NCBI RefSeq assembly: GCF_023953935.1
Contig: NZ_JAMLIW010000003.1
Location: forward strand, 53,501 to 117,500
Reading direction: 5' to 3'
DNA length: 64,000 nt
Origin: Thermomonas sp.
GTDB taxonomy: Bacteria; Pseudomonadota; Gammaproteobacteria; Xanthomonadales; Xanthomonadaceae
How positions within the stretch are numbered: the first letter of the stretch is position 1; every line of letters starts with the position of its first letter. The position numbers were made by a program, and so were the translations under genes. Shown here piece after piece: positions 18,807 to 29,891 of the stretch. The notes under the pieces are model-generated. The model made no database searches and had not been told where the DNA came from. It saw only the letters and a list, made by a program, of their open reading frames with translations.

Positions 18807-20252
18807 TCAGGCCGATGCCAACGCGGCCAGGAACCGCCGTGGCGCGCCGTCGAAACCACCGTTGGACATGAAGATCACGTGGTCGCCGGCGCGCACGAAT
18901 GCGCGCAGATGCGCGATCAAGGTGTCGGTATCGGCCACCGCGTCGCCGCGTCCGCGCAGCGCGGCGATCACCTTGCCGGCGTCCCAAGGTAATTCCGGAC
19001 GGGCGAGGAACACCACCTCATCGGCCAGTTCCAGCGACGGTGCCAGCGCGGCGGCATGCGCGCCCAGCCGCATCGAATTGCTGCGCGGCTCCATCGCCAC
19101 CACGATCCGCGCCGCGCCCACCTTCGCGCGCAGGCCGGCCAGGGTGGTGTGGATGGCGGTCGGGTGGTGGGCAAAATCATCGTAGACGGTGATGCCATCG
19201 TGCGCGCCGATCACTTCCAGCCGCCGCTTGACGCTGTGGAAGCCCGCCAGCGCCGGCAGCACCGCGGCCACGTCGACGCCCACCGCCGCGCAGGCCGCCA
19301 GCGCGGCCAGCCCATTGAGCACGTTGTGGTCACCCAGCAGCGGCCAATGGACATGGCCGAGCTCCGTTCCGCGTTGGCAGACCGCGAACGCGCTGCCATC
19401 CTCGGCAAATTTACGCGCACTCCACTCGAACGCTGGATCGAAGCCAAAGCGTTCCACCGGCGTCCAGCAGCCCATCGCCAGCACTTCGGCCAGGCGCGCG
19501 TCGTGGCCGTTGACAATCAGCCGCCCACGTCCCGGCACGGTGCGCACGAGATGGTGGAACTGGCGCTGGATTGCGGCGACATCGGGAAAGATGTCGGCGT
19601 GGTCGTATTCGAGGTTGTTGAGGATGGCGACCAGCGGGTGGTAGTGGACGAACTTGCTGCGCTTGTCGAAAAACGCGGTGTCGTATTCGTCGGCTTCCAC
19701 AACGAACAACGGTCGGTGCGGCAGCGCCGACACCTCGCTTCCTTCTCCCTCCGGGAGAAGGTGGCGCGTAGCGCCGGATGAGGGCACGTCGACCGGTGAG
19801 CCACCCAGCCTTGCCGAAACGCCAAAATCCTCCGCCACGCCGCCGATCAGAAACCCCGGCGCCCGCCCTGCGGCTTCCAGCAGGTAGGCCAGGATCGTGG
19901 TGGTGGTGGTCTTGCCGTGGGTGCCGGCCACTGCCAGCACGTCGCGGCCGGGCAGCACGTTTTCGGCCAGCCATTGCGCGCCCGAGGTGTAGCGCCGGCT
20001 GGCGTCGAGCACTGCCTCCACCGCCGGATTGCCGCGCGAGAGGGCGTTGCCGACGATCACCTCATCGCAGTCGGGGCTGATGTTGTCCGGCAGATAGCCC
20101 TGGCGCAGCGCGATGCCCAGCGTTTCCAGCTGGGTGGACATCGGTGGATAGATGTTCTGGTCGCTGCCTTCGACGGCATGCCCGAGTTCGCGCGCCAGTG
20201 CGGCGACGCCGCCCATGAAGGTTCCGGCGATACCAAGGATGTGAACTTTCAA
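18807..20252 (-). CDS. mpl: UDP-N-acetylmuramate:L-Ala-gamma-D-Glu-meso-DAP ligase (Mpl)
   Basis: Mur-ligase family enzyme that re-attaches recycled tripeptide to UDP-MurNAc. 481 residues starting MKVHILGIAGTFMGGVAALA; ATP motif VAGTHGKTTTTTILAYLL, VEADEYDTAFFDKRSKFVHY, ILNNLEYDHADIFPD and VYDDFAHHPTAI are intact. Odd point: between SARLG and PLFVVEADEYD, where E. coli Mpl runs on almost directly, there are about 30 extra residues (about 150-179). That stretch is encoded by an interspersed palindrome (19741-19784) read in frame. The protein remains open to its stop, so it may still work. Confidence 0.95.
   Translation of the reverse strand: MKVHILGIAGTFMGGVAALARELGHAVEGSDQNIYPPMSTQLETLGIALRQGYLPDNISPDCDEVIVGNALSRGNPAVEAVLDASRRYTSGAQWLAENVLPGRDVLAVAGTHGKTTTTTILAYLLEAAGRAPGFLIGGVAEDFGVSARLGGSPVDVPSSGATRHLLPEGEGSEVSALPHRPLFVVEADEYDTAFFDKRSKFVHYHPLVAILNNLEYDHADIFPDVAAIQRQFHHLVRTVPGRGRLIVNGHDARLAEVLAMGCWTPVERFGFDPAFEWSARKFAEDGSAFAVCQRGTELGHVHWPLLGDHNVLNGLAALAACAAVGVDVAAVLPALAGFHSVKRRLEVIGAHDGITVYDDFAHHPTAIHTTLAGLRAKVGAARIVVAMEPRSNSMRLGAHAAALAPSLELADEVVFLARPELPWDAGKVIAALRGRGDAVADTDTLIAHLRAFVRAGDHVIFMSNGGFDGAPRRFLAALASA
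19741..19784. repeat. interspersed palindromic element inside mpl
   Basis: CCTTCTCCC-tcc-GGGAGAAGG (19741-19761) is a perfect 9-bp stem, followed by GGCGC-gta-GCGCC (19763-19775) and GGATGAGGG. This is the layout of a repeat usually intergenic in Xanthomonadaceae and other proteobacteria. Here it lies within the mpl reading frame and adds no stop. Confidence 0.85.
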
Positions 20253-20274
20253 GCCATCTGCTCCAGAGTGAGCG

Positions 20275-20347
20275 AGTCATGGGCAGGCAAGCCTCGCAAG
20301 TCGCTCCCCGATACTCGCTTGGTTGCGAGGCTTGCCTGCCCATGACT
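20275..20347. repeat. 25-bp perfect inverted repeat between adk and mpl
   Basis: Arms 20275-20299 and 20323-20347 are exact reverse complements over 25 bases (AGTCATGGGCAGGCAAGCCT..., loop of 23 bases). Transcripts from adk toward mpl would form a very stable hairpin. No U-run follows on the minus strand, so it is not a standard terminator; a MITE-like repeat or an RNA-stabilising hairpin is more likely. Confidence 0.85.
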
Positions 20348-20399
20348 TGTAAACGGATGCCGCCGCAGGCCCGTGGCCCACTGGCGGCGAGTGTCCGCG

Positions 20400-20978
20400 T
20401 CAACCAACCTCGTGCCCGAGCCGGATCGCCTCGATGATCCGCGCGAACACCTCGTCCAGCGCGCCTTCGCCATCGACCACGGCCAGCTGGCCATGCTGGC
20501 GGTAGTAATCGACCACCGGCGCGGTCTTTTCCTCATAGACGCCGAGGCGGTGGCGCACCGCTTCCGGGCTGTCGTCGGTGCGGCCCTCGGCCTTGGCGCG
20601 ACCGGCAAGGCGTTCGATGATCTTTTCGTAATCGACGACCAGTTGCACGGCGGCATCGAATTTCTGGCCGAGTTCGGACAGCAGCGTGTCCAGCGCCGCC
20701 GCTTGCGCAAGATTGCGCGGATAGCCGTCGAGAATGAAGCCCGTCCTGGTGTCATCCCGTGAAAACCGATCTTTCAGCATCCCCAGCAGGATCTCGTCAC
20801 TGACCAGATCCCCGCGTGCCATCACTTCCTTGGCCTTCAGCCCCAGCGGGCTGCCTGCGGCCACCTCGGCGCGCAGCAGATCGCCGGTGGAGATGTGCGG
20901 CACCTGCAAATGCTCCTTCAAGCGTGCGGCCTGCGTGCCCTTGCCGCTGCCCGGCGCCCCCAACAAAACCAGTCGCAT
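20400..20978 (-). CDS. adk: adenylate kinase (short form)
   Basis: Interconverts ATP+AMP and 2 ADP. From the ATG at 20978 (MRLVLLGAPGSGKGTQAARL) the product is 192 residues. P-loop GAPGSGKGT, AMP-binding ISTGDLLRAEV and FILDGYPRN are intact. The LID region is reduced to a short loop (GRAKAEGRTDDSPEAVRHRL), as in the short adenylate kinases of Xanthomonadaceae. The longer frame upstream to 21044 is not conserved-looking. Followed at 147 bases by mpl on the same strand. Confidence 0.95.
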   Translation of the reverse strand: MRLVLLGAPGSGKGTQAARLKEHLQVPHISTGDLLRAEVAAGSPLGLKAKEVMARGDLVSDEILLGMLKDRFSRDDTRTGFILDGYPRNLAQAAALDTLLSELGQKFDAAVQLVVDYEKIIERLAGRAKAEGRTDDSPEAVRHRLGVYEEKTAPVVDYYRQHGQLAVVDGEGALDEVFARIIEAIRLGHEVG

Positions 20979-21123
20979 GTGGATTGCTCCCGAATGAACA
21001 AGCGGACCCGCACAATGCCGGCTAGCCTGCCCGCAACCGGGCATTGCTTAAACTGGCGAGGTTCCGCAGCCCTGCCACTTTACCGCAGCCGCCCCCGTCG
21101 CCAAACGCCCACGGAGTCCTTCC

Positions 21124-22383
21124 ATGCCCCAAGGCACCCTGCTGTACGCTCAAAGCGGCGGCGTCACTGCCGTCATCAACGCCACCGCCGCCGCCGTGCT
21201 GCAGGCCGCGCGGGTGCGGCGGGTGCGGGTGCTGGGTGCGCACAACGGCATCCTCGGCGCGCTGCGCGAGGATCTGATTGACGCCAGCGCGCTGGCGCCG
21301 GCCGAGGTCAAGGCGCTGTTCCACACGCCCGGCGGGGTGTTCGGCAGCTGCCGGCTCAAGCTGAAATCACTGGACGTCGATCGAGCGAAGTACGAACGCC
21401 TGCTGGAGGTCTTCCGCGCCCATGACGTGCGCTGGTTCCTCTACAACGGCGGCAACGATTCGGCCGATACCGCGCTGAAGGTCTCGCGGCTGGCCGAGGA
21501 GTTCGGCTACCCGCTGACCTGCGTCGGCGTGCCCAAGACCATCGACAACGACCTGGCGCTCACCGATTGCTGCCCGGGCTTCGGCTCGGCAGCCAAGTAC
21601 ACCGCGGTCTCGGTGCGCGAATGCGCGCTCGACGTGGCGGCGATGGCGGAAACCTCGACCAAGGTGTTCATTTACGAGGCGATGGGACGCCACGCTGGCT
21701 GGCTGGCCGCCGCCGCCGGGCTGGCGGGCTCTGGCCGCGATGCCGCGCCGCACCTGATCCTGTTCCCGGAGCGGCCATTCGACGAAGCCGATTTCCTCGC
21801 CCGCGTCCAGGCCACGGTCCGGCGCGTGGGCCACTGCGTGGTGGTCGCCAGCGAAGGCATCCGCGACGGTGACGGCCGCTTCATCGACGAGGTGGCCGCC
21901 GCCGATGCCTTCGGCCACGTCCAGCTGGGCGGCGTGGGCTCGCATCTGGCAGCGCGGGTCGAGCACGCGCTGGGGCTGAAGGTGCACTGGGCCATCCCCG
22001 ACTACCTGCAGCGCTCCGCCCGCCACATCGCCAGCAAGACCGACCTCGAACAGGCGCAGGCGGTCGGCCGCGCCGCCGTCGATTGTGCGCTGGCCGGGCA
22101 CAACGGGGTGATGCCGGTGATCGTGCGCGACAGCGACGCGCCCTACCGCTGGCACATCGACATCGCGCCGCTGGAGCGCATCGCCAATCGCGAAAAGAAG
22201 CTGCCGAAAAACTTCATCCGCGCCGACGGCTACGGCATCACCGCCGCCGCGCGCCGCTACCTGAGCCCGCTGATTGCCGGCGAAGCCGCGCCCCCCTACG
22301 CGGCGGATGGCCTGCCGGTTTACGTGACACCGTCGCTGCGGTTCGTGAAGCGCCGGCTGCCCCGGTTTGACCCCGCAGGTTGA
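21124..22383 (+). CDS. pfp: pyrophosphate-dependent 6-phosphofructokinase
   Basis: Reversible PPi-linked phosphorylation of fructose-6-phosphate. 419 residues starting MPQGTLLYAQSGGVTAVINA. The diagnostic PPi-type motifs are GGNDSADTA (an acidic/polar residue where ATP enzymes carry glycine) and GVPKTIDNDL; EAMGRHAGWLA is the substrate-binding segment. Xanthomonads use PPi-PFK, mainly in the gluconeogenic or pentose direction, because glucose goes through Entner-Doudoroff. Notably the membrane pyrophosphatase hppA lies 3 kb downstream and draws on the same PPi pool. Confidence 0.93.
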   Translation: MPQGTLLYAQSGGVTAVINATAAAVLQAARVRRVRVLGAHNGILGALREDLIDASALAPAEVKALFHTPGGVFGSCRLKLKSLDVDRAKYERLLEVFRAHDVRWFLYNGGNDSADTALKVSRLAEEFGYPLTCVGVPKTIDNDLALTDCCPGFGSAAKYTAVSVRECALDVAAMAETSTKVFIYEAMGRHAGWLAAAAGLAGSGRDAAPHLILFPERPFDEADFLARVQATVRRVGHCVVVASEGIRDGDGRFIDEVAAADAFGHVQLGGVGSHLAARVEHALGLKVHWAIPDYLQRSARHIASKTDLEQAQAVGRAAVDCALAGHNGVMPVIVRDSDAPYRWHIDIAPLERIANREKKLPKNFIRADGYGITAAARRYLSPLIAGEAAPPYAADGLPVYVTPSLRFVKRRLPRFDPAG

Positions 22384-22600
22384 GGGCGGCCCTGCCACGG
22401 CCCGTTGTCGCGCAGGCCCAAAGCCCCGTCCACCGGAACCCTGTAGCATGGCGGCATGCCCCCCGCATGTCCGGGATAGCCCCCCGAATTGCGTTAGTGT
22501 TCCATTGACGCAGGAAAGCTGGACGCTGGACGTCCGGCAGCACGCGGACCACGCAACCCGACTGCCGCACCACTATCTGGATTCGATTTCGAGGAACCTC

Positions 22601-23395
22601 ATGAAGAACGTGCTTACGGCCCTGACCCTCGCCCTGACCGTTGCCCTGGCCAGCAGCCCGGCCTTCGCCGGCAAAAACGACCCGCGCGGATCGGCCGCGG
22701 GCAGGAATTCCAACAACTCCAATCCGACCCTGGAACACTGCGATCGCACGCTCGGCACCGTCGCCGTCGTGGAGGAACAGGACGGCGACTGGTATCGCTA
22801 CCTCACCTCCGACCTGCGCCTGCCGTCGACCATCCCGGTCATCCGCATGCTGATCCAGCAGTCCAACTGCTTCGTGGTGGTCGAACGCGGCCGCGCGATG
22901 CGCAACATGATGCAGGAGCGCGAGCTGATGAACAGCGGCGAACTGCGCGAGGGCAGCAATTTCGGGCGCGGCCAGATGGTCGCTGCCGACTACACCATCA
23001 ACCCCAGCATCACCTTCTCGCAAAGCGATGCCGGCGGGATCGGTGGCCTGATTGGCTCGTTTGGCGGCAAGTGGGGCGCGGCCGGCGCCCTGATCGGCGG
23101 GCTGAAGTTCAAGAAAGCCGAAACCATGCTGACCCTGATCGACAACCGCTCCGGTGTGCAGCTGGGCATCGCCCAGGGCAATGCCACCAAGACCGACTTC
23201 GCGCTCGGCTTCGGCGGCGGCGGCGGTTCGGGCTTCGGTGGTCTCGGTGGCTACACCAGCACGCCGGAAGGCAAGGCGATCGCCGCAGCCTTCGTCAATG
23301 CCTACAACAATCTGGTCGTGTCGCTGCGCGAATACCAGGCGCAGGAAGTCGATGGCGGCCTCGGCCGCGGCGGCAACCTGCCGGTCGGAGAGTAA
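22601..23395 (+). CDS. CsgG/HfaB-type secreted protein
   Basis: From the ATG at 22601 (MKNVLTALTLALTVALASSP, then AFA cleavage) the product is 264 residues with a clear signal peptide. The mature part has a CsgG-like fold signature: LPVIRMLIQQSNCFVVVERG-type strand (seen as IPVIRMLIQQSNCFVVVERG), QMVAADYTINPSITF, and LTLIDNRSGVQLG. A glycine-rich stretch GGGGGSGFGGLGG precedes the C-terminus. The family includes curli secretion channels and periplasmic lipoproteins; there is no lipobox here and no curli genes, so the role is unknown. A second small secreted protein follows at 180 bases. Confidence 0.8.
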   Translation: MKNVLTALTLALTVALASSPAFAGKNDPRGSAAGRNSNNSNPTLEHCDRTLGTVAVVEEQDGDWYRYLTSDLRLPSTIPVIRMLIQQSNCFVVVERGRAMRNMMQERELMNSGELREGSNFGRGQMVAADYTINPSITFSQSDAGGIGGLIGSFGGKWGAAGALIGGLKFKKAETMLTLIDNRSGVQLGIAQGNATKTDFALGFGGGGGSGFGGLGGYTSTPEGKAIAAAFVNAYNNLVVSLREYQAQEVDGGLGRGGNLPVGE

Positions 23396-23575
23396 GGCCC
23401 AAGCATCCGGCTTGACCGGGCAGGGCGCCTGCGTCCTGCCCGCGCGTGCCGCTGCGGACAGTGTCGGCGTCGCCCGGTGCGGGGTTGCGCCGGTTTCACC
23501 GTTTCCGACGAACGGTCGCCCGAGGCGACCGCATCGGCGTATGGTCAAGGGCACTTCCATGCACTGGAGGTGCCC

Positions 23576-24049
23576 ATGAAAATCCGGATCTTGCGAGTAT
23601 TTGCGGCAGTCCTGTTGTTGTCGTTCGCACTGCCCTCGGTCGCCCAGAACGTCCGCTACGAGCAGCAGGGGACGGCGTATGTCACCGCCGAAGACCAGTG
23701 GATCGCCGATCGCCTGGTGGATCAGGCCATCGGCGCCCCGCAGGGGGCGGATGCGCAGGTGGTGTTCTATCGAACCCATGACCAGGTTCCGGGACCCGTT
23801 CGGGTGGATGGCGGTGCCGGTCCCTTGGCGCTGCTCGAAAGCGGCACCTGCGTTGCGCTGCGCCTTGTCCCGGGTTCACATGCCTTCGTGATTGACGGCC
23901 GGACGGTGACGGTCAGGGTCGAGCCGGGTGAACGCGACTATGTCCGGATCACGAGTGCACCCACCGGGCCCAAGGTTGCCATCAGCAATGCGTTGACCTT
24001 CCTGCGCCTGGTGACCGGCAAGCGCGATCCGCTTTACGCCAGCAATTGA
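23576..24049 (+). CDS. small secreted protein of unknown function
   Basis: 157 residues from the ATG at 23576, preceded by a GGAGG ribosome-binding site. Signal peptide MKIRILRVFAAVLLLSFALP followed by SVAQ. The mature domain has alternating beta strands and a segment CVALRLVPGSHAFVIDGRTV resembling DUF2846-type domains, in which a small beta sandwich handles GxHxF(V/I) turns. It follows the CsgG-like gene on the same strand, so the two may work together at the envelope. Function not recognised. Confidence 0.7.
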   Translation: MKIRILRVFAAVLLLSFALPSVAQNVRYEQQGTAYVTAEDQWIADRLVDQAIGAPQGADAQVVFYRTHDQVPGPVRVDGGAGPLALLESGTCVALRLVPGSHAFVIDGRTVTVRVEPGERDYVRITSAPTGPKVAISNALTFLRLVTGKRDPLYASN

Positions 24050-24157
24050 GCGCGGGCGTGGGGCCTGCCACCTGCCACGGTATCGCACTGTCGCGATGCC
24101 GCAGTTGGCCGTGTCGTGTTTGCAACCCGCACGGCCGCGGCGTGCGATCCTGTCGCC

Positions 24158-24382
24158 ATGCCCGTCCTGCAGATCAAGGCCAAGCCCAATTCCCGTGCGT
24201 CGGCCTTGATCCAGCAGGCAGACGGTACATGGCTGGCCCAGCTCAAGGCCCCGCCGGTGGACGGCAAGGCCAATGCCGAACTGGTTGAATTGGTCGCACG
24301 GACCTTTGGCTGCGCCAAATCGGCGGTGATGATCAAGTCCGGCAGCGGTGGGCGGCTCAAGCGGGTGGTGATACCGGATTGA
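24158..24382 (+). CDS. DUF167/YggU family protein
   Basis: 74-residue single-domain protein starting MPVLQIKAKPNSRASALIQQ. LQIKAKPNS, LKAPPVDGKAN and IKSGSGGRLKRVVI match the conserved core of this small alpha/beta family (COG1872), whose function is unknown. The start was chosen at 24158 because the extra 14 residues upstream lack family similarity. Confidence 0.85.
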   Translation: MPVLQIKAKPNSRASALIQQADGTWLAQLKAPPVDGKANAELVELVARTFGCAKSAVMIKSGSGGRLKRVVIPD

Positions 24383-24441
24383 ATTGCCATGGAATCACCG
24401 GCAATCCCGCCTTGGTGGAAGTTCGATAGCGGCCCCGTTCA

Positions 24442-24579
24442 CCCTTCGACAAGCCAGTCCTGAGCCTGTCGAAGGGCTCAGGGCGAATGGGGTGGGCCGT
24501 GGCGGTGGACGGGAAGCAGGGAGCAGGGGTCAAGCAGTGCGACGATTCCGTTCGTGGTGAGCCTGTCGAACCATGAACG
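24442..24579. repeat. two copies of a GTTCGACAGGCTCA-type interspersed repeat
   Basis: First copy 24442-24476: CCCTTCGACA and TGTCGAAGGG form perfect 10-bp arms around a GAGCCTG core. Second copy about 24549-24579: CCGTTCGTGGTGAGCCTGTC then GAACCATGAACG. Both match a dispersed repeat common in Xanthomonadaceae and pseudomonads. They occupy the gap of 225 bases between the DUF167 gene and the convergent secreted-protein gene. Confidence 0.75.
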
Positions 24580-24607
24580 AAATCATTGCCGATCAAGCCA
24601 CGCCCCC

Positions 24608-25141
24608 CTATCGGCATTCCCTGCCCTGCACGGCCAGCTGCACCGCGTAGCGCGGGATGGCTTGGTGCTGGGCGGCGTTGGCGGGCGCCAGGTTCTCGCG
24701 CAGGTACACCCGCACCCGGCCCTGGGCATCACGCTTGGGCGTCTCGTTCGGGTCGCGTTCGCGCCACAGGCGAACCACCGCCAGCTGCGCCGGGCAGCGT
24801 GCGCTGGGCACGCGGATCTCGTCATTGAGGACCCAGCCGCGTTGCACGCTTGGCCGCACGCTGGCGGCTTCGACCAGCTGTGCACGCGCCATGCAGCGGG
24901 GACGCGACGGTTCTGCGGCCAGCGCAAAGGGCTGGCCTTTCTTGCCGGTAAACCGCCCCTCCAGCCGCGCGCAGGCTTCCGGAATCACGCGCAGGGTGAA
25001 GGCAGCGCCATCCGCTTGTGCGGGCAGCGGCTGGCGGCGGATTTCCGGTGCCGGATCGGCGGCGTTCGCCGCGCCGAGCGGGCCGAGCAGGCTCAAGACC
25101 AGTACGCAAGCCAGTCCTGGCGCAGGGCGGATGGATGGCAT
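24608..25141 (-). CDS. periplasmic protein of unknown function
   Basis: 177 residues from the ATG at 25141. Signal peptide MPSIRPAPGLACVLVLSLLG followed by PLGAANA cleavage. The mature part is rich in arginine and alanine, with four cysteines (ACARLEG, RPRCMAR, SARCPAQL and the C-terminal RECR) that could form two disulfides. No domain recognised. Divergent from hppA with 196 bases between. Confidence 0.65.
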   Translation of the reverse strand: MPSIRPAPGLACVLVLSLLGPLGAANAADPAPEIRRQPLPAQADGAAFTLRVIPEACARLEGRFTGKKGQPFALAAEPSRPRCMARAQLVEAASVRPSVQRGWVLNDEIRVPSARCPAQLAVVRLWRERDPNETPKRDAQGRVRVYLRENLAPANAAQHQAIPRYAVQLAVQGRECR

Positions 25142-25337
25142 GAACTCCCCCAGATGGCCGGAAATGGCCCGGAAACGGCCTTCCAGACTGGCATGATTCG
25201 CCTGAATCCGGGGTATTGGCCGGTTTTTCGATCCAAACCCGTTCCGATTGCCCCGCATCTGCGCGATAATTGCAGGGTTGCCCCGGACGCGGGCACGCCA
25301 AACACCGCAATTTTCACGCTACTCCGGGGAGAGTTCC

Positions 25338-27611
<2,274 letters not shown>

Positions 27612-27634
27612 TCGCGGCCAGCGGTGAAAACGAG

Positions 27635-27664
27635 AACGGCGGCCCGCTAGGCCGCCGTTTTTCT
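27635..27664 (+). terminator. rho-independent terminator of hppA
   Basis: Perfect 10-bp stem AACGGCGGCC (27635-27644) / GGCCGCCGTT (27650-27659) with a CGCTA loop, followed by a run of T. Located 24 bases after the hppA stop. Confidence 0.92.
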
Positions 27665-27725
27665 TTCTGCCGGGAAGTCGAGGTGGATGCTGGCCTGCGC
27701 CGGCATGACGGATAGATGCCGACGC

Positions 27726-28589
27726 TTAAGCCATCCCCGACACCCGCAGGTACCATCCCACCAGATTCGGGCCCCACATGAAGCTGACCCAGCCGGCCAC
27801 GGCCAGATACGGGCCGAACGGGATCGGCGTGGCCTTGTCGCGGCCTTTGGCCAGGAGCCAGATCGAGCCGATCACGGCGCCGAGGAACGAGGAAATCAGG
27901 ATCGTGGGCAAGATCCCCGCCAGTCCGGTCCAGGCCCCCAGTGCGGCCAGCAGCTTGAAATCACCGTGGCCCATGCCTTCCTTGCCGGTCAGTTGCTTGA
28001 ACACCCAATACACCGACCACAGGCTCATGTAGCCGGCCATCGCGCCCAGCAGCGCCGGCTTGGCCGGCATGTACAGGTTGTCGCTGGCGGCTATCAGTCC
28101 CAGCCACATCAAGGGCAGGGTCAACTGATCCGGCAGCAGCTTGGTGCGCAGGTCGATCCCGGACAGTGCAATCAGGAAGCTGGTCAGGATCAGCGCGCCG
28201 AAGCACTTCCAGCCGAAGCCGAAGCGCCAGGCGCAGGCCAGGAACAGCAGCCCGGTGATCAACTCGACCAGCGGGTACTGGAAGGAAATCGGCTGCCTGC
28301 AGTTGCGGCATTTCCCGCCCAGCGCCAGCCAGCTCAGCAGCGGGATGTTCTCGAACCAGGCCAGCGGGTGGTTGCAGCGCGGGCAATGCGAGCGCTCCAC
28401 CACGATCCCCGGCGGCGGCGGCTCGTACAGATCGGTCTGTTCGAGGATCTCACGCGCATCGCGCCGCCAGCCCCATTCCAGCCGCGGCGGCAGGCGCAGG
28501 ATGACGACGTTGAGAAAGCTGCCGATCAGCAGGCCCAGCCCGGCCACGGCGGGAAAGCCGAGGCCGGGATGCGCATCGAGGTAGGCCAT
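27726..28589 (-). CDS. pilD: type IV prepilin peptidase/methyltransferase PilD
   Basis: Inner-membrane aspartyl protease that cuts the leader of prepilins and N-methylates the new N-terminus. 287 residues. N-terminal zinc domain with CPRC and CRNC pairs (about residues 70-100), then membrane helices. The catalytic aspartates are in SGIDLRTKLLPD and MGHGDFKLLAALGAW. Last of the minus-strand run pilB-pilC-pilD, 19 bases after pilC. Both pilins in the window carry its cleavage motif G/FTLIE. Confidence 0.96.
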   Translation of the reverse strand: MAYLDAHPGLGFPAVAGLGLLIGSFLNVVILRLPPRLEWGWRRDAREILEQTDLYEPPPPGIVVERSHCPRCNHPLAWFENIPLLSWLALGGKCRNCRQPISFQYPLVELITGLLFLACAWRFGFGWKCFGALILTSFLIALSGIDLRTKLLPDQLTLPLMWLGLIAASDNLYMPAKPALLGAMAGYMSLWSVYWVFKQLTGKEGMGHGDFKLLAALGAWTGLAGILPTILISSFLGAVIGSIWLLAKGRDKATPIPFGPYLAVAGWVSFMWGPNLVGWYLRVSGMA

Positions 28590-28608
28590 CTGGAATTCGG
28601 GATCCGCC

Positions 28609-29880
28609 TTACATCACGGTCGCGGCGAGCTTGAAGATCGGCAGGTACATCGCGACGATGATCGAACCCACCAAGCCTCCGATGATCACCATCACCATCG
28701 GTTCAATCAGGCTGGACAGCGAATCCACGGTGTTGTTGACTTCTTCCTCGTAGAACTCGGCGATCTTGAACAACATGGTGTCGAGCGCGCCGGCCTCTTC
28801 GCCGATCGCCGCCATCTGCACCACCATGTGCGGGAACAGGCCCACCTGTTTCATCGCCACGTTGACCGGATAGCCGACCGCCACGTCTTCCTGGATCTTG
28901 CGGACGGCGACCTCGTACACCCGGCTGCCGGTGGCGCCGGCCACGCTGTCCAGCGCTTCCACCAGTGGCACGCCGGCCTTGAAGGTGACGGCCAGGGTGC
29001 GGGCAAAGCGGGCAATGGCGGATTTGTGCAGGAGCTCGCCGATGACCGGAATCTTCAGCATGGCCCTGTCGACCGCCTGCTTCAGGTTGTCCGAGCGCTT
29101 GTAGACGTAGAAGAAGCCAGTGAAGGCAGCGAAAAGGATGATGCCGATCAGCCAGAAGTACTTGACGACGTAGTCGGAGATGCCGAACACCAGTTTGGTG
29201 AACGCCGGCAGGTCGGCGCCGAAGCTCGAGAACGCTTCCTTGAACATCGGGACCACGAAGATCATCAGCACCGCGCTGATGAGGATCGCCACGGCAATGA
29301 CGGCCGCCGGATAGAACAGCGCCTTCTTGACCTTGCCCTTGATGCTCTCGATGTTTTCCTTGTAATTGGCGATCGTCTCCAGCACGGTTTCCAGCACGCC
29401 CGAGGCCTCGCCGGCGCGCACCAGGTTGCGGTAGAGCTCGTCGAACTGGACCGGGTACTGGCTCATCGCCTCGTAGATGGATGAACCGCCTTCGATGTCG
29501 TTGCGAAGGCTGTTAACCATCTTCTTCATGTTCGGATTCTTGTTGCCCTGCGCGATGATCTCCAGCGCCTGCACGATCGGCACGCCGGATTTCATCATGG
29601 TGGCAATCTGGCGACTGAAGATCGCGATATCGCGTGCCGAGATCTTCTTGCCGCTACCGCCAAACAGGGGCTTGGGCTTGGCCTTGACCGTGGTCGGGGT
29701 GATGCCCTGCTTGCGCAGCTCGGCGCGCAACAGGTTGACGGAGCGTGCCAGCTGTTCGCCCTTCATTTCCTTGCCGCGCTTGTCGCGGCCTACCCAGACG
29801 AACTCCTGCAACTGGTTCGCCTGGCGGGACTCGGCCTTGCTGCGGGCCTTGCTGACGGCGGCTCTGCGTGCTGCGGACAT
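28609..29880 (-). CDS. pilC: type IV pilus inner-membrane platform protein PilC
   Basis: 423 residues with two T2SSF domains (FSRQIATMMKSGVPIVQALE in the first, FARTLAVTFKAGVPLVEALD in the second) and three membrane helices, the last near the C-terminus (MVMVIIGGLVGSIIVAMYLP). It forms the platform on which PilB and PilT act. Encoded 11 bases after pilB and 19 before pilD. The N-terminus is Arg/Lys-rich and cytoplasmic. Confidence 0.97.
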   Translation of the reverse strand: MSAARRAAVSKARSKAESRQANQLQEFVWVGRDKRGKEMKGEQLARSVNLLRAELRKQGITPTTVKAKPKPLFGGSGKKISARDIAIFSRQIATMMKSGVPIVQALEIIAQGNKNPNMKKMVNSLRNDIEGGSSIYEAMSQYPVQFDELYRNLVRAGEASGVLETVLETIANYKENIESIKGKVKKALFYPAAVIAVAILISAVLMIFVVPMFKEAFSSFGADLPAFTKLVFGISDYVVKYFWLIGIILFAAFTGFFYVYKRSDNLKQAVDRAMLKIPVIGELLHKSAIARFARTLAVTFKAGVPLVEALDSVAGATGSRVYEVAVRKIQEDVAVGYPVNVAMKQVGLFPHMVVQMAAIGEEAGALDTMLFKIAEFYEEEVNNTVDSLSSLIEPMVMVIIGGLVGSIIVAMYLPIFKLAATVM

Positions 29881-29891
29881 GGTGTTCCCCT

